From positions 1 to 64,000 of the forward strand of contig CAYPIB010000003.1 of NCBI GenBank assembly GCA_964410675.1: a DNA stretch of 64,000 bases. Direction: 5' to 3'. The notes beneath the pieces were generated by a model that saw only the letters and a program-made list of their open reading frames with translations, ran no database searches and was not told where the DNA came from. Positions 61,826-64,000 of the stretch are shown piece after piece. Positions within the stretch are counted from its first letter, which is position 1. The number at the start of each line of letters is the position of its first letter. This DNA is from RGIG3040 sp964410675 (GTDB taxonomy: Bacteria; Bacillota; Clostridia; Lachnospirales; Lachnospiraceae). The position numbers and the translations under genes are program-made.

Positions 61826-62389
61826 CTATATTTTTCTTTCAAAAGTTACTTTATACGCACCTAAATTTTCATCAATCGAAATACCCATTGCATCGTGCAA
61901 GAATCTTTTCCATGATAATTCACAATCGCAAAACTCTTTATTTGAAACAATAGATTCAGACGGTATAAAGGTTGTTATTCCATCAGCTATGTAAAAACAA
62001 CCGTCATTATCGCTCTCTGCAGGGCAGCCGCCTTCAATGCCGACACCGGTAAACTCAATATCCAAAAAATCTGTCTGAAACACTGTCGTCATACCCTTTG
62101 TTATTCCATCCGTGCCAGGTGTTGCTTCGCCGACATGTTTATCAACAATGTTGTAATCTATCTTTGTTTTGGAACTTTCCCATAGCATAAGATTAAGCCA
62201 GCCACGTTTACCTTTTGATGCGACCGGCGTATTATACTCAATTCGAACATATTCTCCACGCTCATCATCATGAATAATTTCGATATTAATTCTGAGGACA
62301 GGCCGAAGTGATTCGTATTCCTCACTAAGAAGTGCTTTGATTTTTTCATGATTGCCTCTATATGCTGTTACAAACTGTTCAACTTTCAT
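61826..62389 (-). CDS. Soluble protein of unknown function
   Basis: A 187-residue protein with no signal peptide or membrane helix; beta-rich, acidic, ending AYKVTFERKI. It contains several Cys (GGCPAESDNDGC, CDCELSWKRF), which might bind metal. I do not recognise its family and cannot suggest a function. ATG 62389 follows GGAGGA; the frame to 62410 is extra. It lies 32 bases downstream of the YhcG-type gene and may be co-transcribed with it. Confidence 0.65.
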   Translation of the reverse strand: MKVEQFVTAYRGNHEKIKALLSEEYESLRPVLRINIEIIHDDERGEYVRIEYNTPVASKGKRGWLNLMLWESSKTKIDYNIVDKHVGEATPGTDGITKGMTTVFQTDFLDIEFTGVGIEGGCPAESDNDGCFYIADGITTFIPSESIVSNKEFCDCELSWKRFLHDAMGISIDENLGAYKVTFERKI

Positions 62390-62421
62390 CTTAAATCCTC
62401 CATTAATCAATTATACTTTTT

Positions 62422-63544
62422 CTATTCCTTCGCCTGCCATTTGTTAATTACTTTCTCAACCTCTGCAATTAAGTCTTCCTTGTCTGGAATGTAGTAGGTG
62501 TATTTAGAAGCAAAGATATTACTTGATAATCCACCTAATGCATACTCTGCTGTTAATGCATCTTTATCTGTGCAAAGTATAATTCCGATTGGTTTATTAT
62601 CTCCTTCATCATTCACTTCATTTTCATAATAGTTTAAGTACATATTTAGCTGTCCTGCTGCCTCCGGCATTAGTTTATTTGTCTTAAGTTCTATAATTAC
62701 ATAAGATTTTAAAGGCTTATTATAGAAAACCATATCTGCATAATAATGCGTTTTTAATCGTAATTCTCTGCTGCGTTCCAACGAACATAAATCCCCTGCC
62801 AAGTTCAAGTAAAAATTTTTCAATACGCTCTACCAAAGCTTTTTCTAAATCACTTTCCAGCATTGGCTTATCTTCAGGAATTCCAAGGAACTCAAACACA
62901 TAAGGGTCTTTGATAATATCCTTTGGGTTATTTAACTCAATTCCTGTTGCCGCCAGTTTTAATACTTCTTGTTTATTTATTTCTCCCTTAGATAGTAATA
63001 AGCGCTCATATAAAGAAGTATTGATTTGTCTTTTCATTTCACGAACAGACCAGTTTGAATTAATCGCTTCTTTTTCATAAAAACTGCGCTTATCTCTATC
63101 AGAAATACTTAGCAATTCACAATAATGTGACCAACTCAATTTAACAGACAGTGTCTGTTGAATTAAATAGTCCTGATAAAAGCGTCTCATAAATTGTAAA
63201 TTAGAGATAGAAAAACCTTTTCCAAACTCCTTTGTCAATTCCTTTGAAAGCTGTCTTAATGTCTGCTCCCCATATTCCGCACGAATACTGTCATTCTGCT
63301 CATAGCGAACTATAATTTCACCAATCTTCCAATAAGATATAATTAGTTCGCTATTTACTTCCCTTGCAACATTTTTCCTAGCCTTATCAAGAATATCTCT
63401 TATCTCGCTTATAAGCGGATTCATTATTTCATTTGCCACGCAGCATCTCACCCTTCTTATTTCTTGGTTAATTCTATGAGTTAAATTATTATATTTCATC
63501 GTAAATTTTCTTTTAATTTTATCATCTAATAGCATGCCGGTCAA
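62422..63544 (-). pseudogene. YhcG-type PD-(D/E)XK nuclease (DUF1016), frameshifted
   Basis: Two overlapping frames together make one YhcG/DUF1016 protein. The upstream part (63544 to about 62757) has the N-terminal helical domain (LISYWKIGEIIVRYEQ, YGEQTLRQLSKELTKEFGKGF, LSWSHYCELLSI) up to GTQQRITIKN. The other frame continues from about 62750 as HYYADMVFYNKPLKSYVIIELK, with the D and E-x-K nuclease core, then KPIGIILCTDKDALTAEYAL. A two-base loss (or one-base gain) inside AAAAACGC at 62748-62757 explains the break; the flanking halves are conserved, so a recent mutation or sequencing error is likely. Such nucleases often belong to restriction-like or mobile systems; none is nearby. Confidence 0.8.
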
Positions 63545-63601
63545 TTTTATCTCGTTTTATTATGTTATTAAAGTTCTGGATGTTTCAATTGTCTTTCGCA
63601 A

Positions 63602-63630
63602 TTGTTCATGATAAAATTTTACGTTATAAT
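63602..63630 (+). promoter_or_regulatory. Promoter of the lipoprotein gene at 63664
   Basis: TTGTTC (63602-63607), 17 bases, TATAAT (63625-63630). Confidence 0.55.
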
Positions 63631-63663
63631 ATCTAGACAAACTAGATAAGAGGGAGTAACACA

Positions 63664-64000
63664 ATGTTTAAAATGATATATTTTTATACATTTTTATTAA
63701 TATTCTCACTGCTATTAAGTGGATGTTCCTATTCAAACAAGGATTATATGACACCAAACAAAGCCAACACACAGAAAAGCAACGAAATTATGGAAGCATT
63801 ACAAAATAATGATACAGAAGCATTCAAGGAAAATTTATGTCCATATATTCAAGATACGCATTCTGAATTGGATAAGGAAGTTTGTGACTTTTATGATTTT
63901 ATTAATGGTGATATCCTATCTTTTGATACACCAAAAAGTCCCGCTACAAGCGGCAGCAGCACGGAATTAGATGGATGGGTAGAAAAATCTATCACCGGAA
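63664..64000 (+). CDS. DUF5104-like lipoprotein (3' end outside window)
   Basis: The first 112 codons of an exported lipoprotein. GAGGGAG precedes ATG 63664. The signal peptide ends in the lipobox LLLSGC with Cys21, followed by a polar linker and a domain starting KSNEIMEALQNNDTEAFKEN, EVCDFYDFINGDILSFD and WVEKSITG, resembling DUF5104. Function is unknown; the gene runs off the right edge. It has its own promoter. Confidence 0.82.
   Translation, partial: MFKMIYFYTFLLIFSLLLSGCSYSNKDYMTPNKANTQKSNEIMEALQNNDTEAFKENLCPYIQDTHSELDKEVCDFYDFINGDILSFDTPKSPATSGSSTELDGWVEKSITG

Noticed and set aside
62422..63544. A restriction-modification or toxin system around the YhcG-type gene
   Set aside because: No methyltransferase, specificity subunit or toxin-antitoxin partner is adjacent; the nearby 61826 gene has no recognisable domain.

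Overview
The window is AT-rich and densely packed, and reads as a chromosomal segment of a motile, endospore-forming, anaerobic Firmicute of class Clostridia, most likely Lachnospiraceae-like. This is inferred from gene content: bofA and yaaL, a SpoVB/MurJ-type flippase, a flagellin that appears to have a sigma-28-type promoter, a Clostridia-style Tad pilus locus with DUF5702 and FHA proteins, an agr quorum-sensing cluster, many AAGGAGG-type ribosome binding sites, and single tRNA and housekeeping genes between accessory islands. There is no rRNA, CRISPR array, insertion sequence or prophage. A run of ten N at 34667-34676 shows a draft scaffold, so some single-base frameshifts reported here may be sequencing errors.

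Layout. 1-5250: end of a sensor kinase, an iron-sulfur protein, pgi (minus), a DUF1905/C39-like fusion, a TSCPD protein and a MurG-type glycosyltransferase. 5258-8250: a complete agr-type cluster, with agrCA on the minus strand diverging from agrB and a 38-codon agrD. 8285-11967: BlaI- and DtxR-type regulators, a HIT protein, a flavodoxin-SCP2 fusion and a rhomboid protease. 12049-22134: a Tad (type IVb) pilus locus with Flp pilin, two TadE-like pseudopilins, a DUF5702 protein, TadB/TadC, the CpaF ATPase, TadZ, two A24 prepilin peptidases and an FHA protein. 22143-23389: a duplicated bofA region flanking a four-helix membrane protein. 23535-28545: yaaL, fliS, flagellin and a 1033-residue DUF6240-like protein behind a sigma-28-type promoter.

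28677-33842 is a two-component system with an ABC exporter; the kinase is split by a frameshift. 33954-40940 holds glgB (with the N gap), a 1074-residue TPR/acidic/degenerate AAA protein, ksgA and tatD. 41108-43819 holds tRNA-Lys(CUU), a TetR regulator, an alpha/beta hydrolase and a TraX-like membrane protein. 43948-49318 holds a lipoprotein with a damaged start, a tyrosine phosphatase, a flippase, a Nudix hydrolase and a chemoreceptor. 49758-55261 holds a membrane metalloprotease/HTH pair, an eroded esterase pseudogene, trmO, a MerR/GyrI regulator, an XRE-membrane regulator with an exported partner, a P-loop kinase and a methyltransferase. 55371-60073 is an acyltransferase operon led by an XRE-membrane regulator, ending in a 992-residue protein with two acyltransferase modules. 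60173-64000 holds a hydrolase, a frameshifted membrane protein, an unrecognised protein, a frameshifted YhcG-type nuclease and the start of a DUF5104-like lipoprotein.

How they fit together: much of the window concerns the cell surface and sensing (pilus, flagellum, chemoreceptor, peptide quorum sensing, two-component/ABC drug response, cell-wall precursor flipping, O-acyl modification). The most unusual items are the Tad locus with two peptidases and a pseudopilin carrying duplicated Cys/His modules, the bofA-derived direct repeats whose left copy carries the apparent Tad promoter, an AgrD with Ser at the expected ring position, the 1033-residue flagellar-operon protein, and the double acyltransferase fusion.
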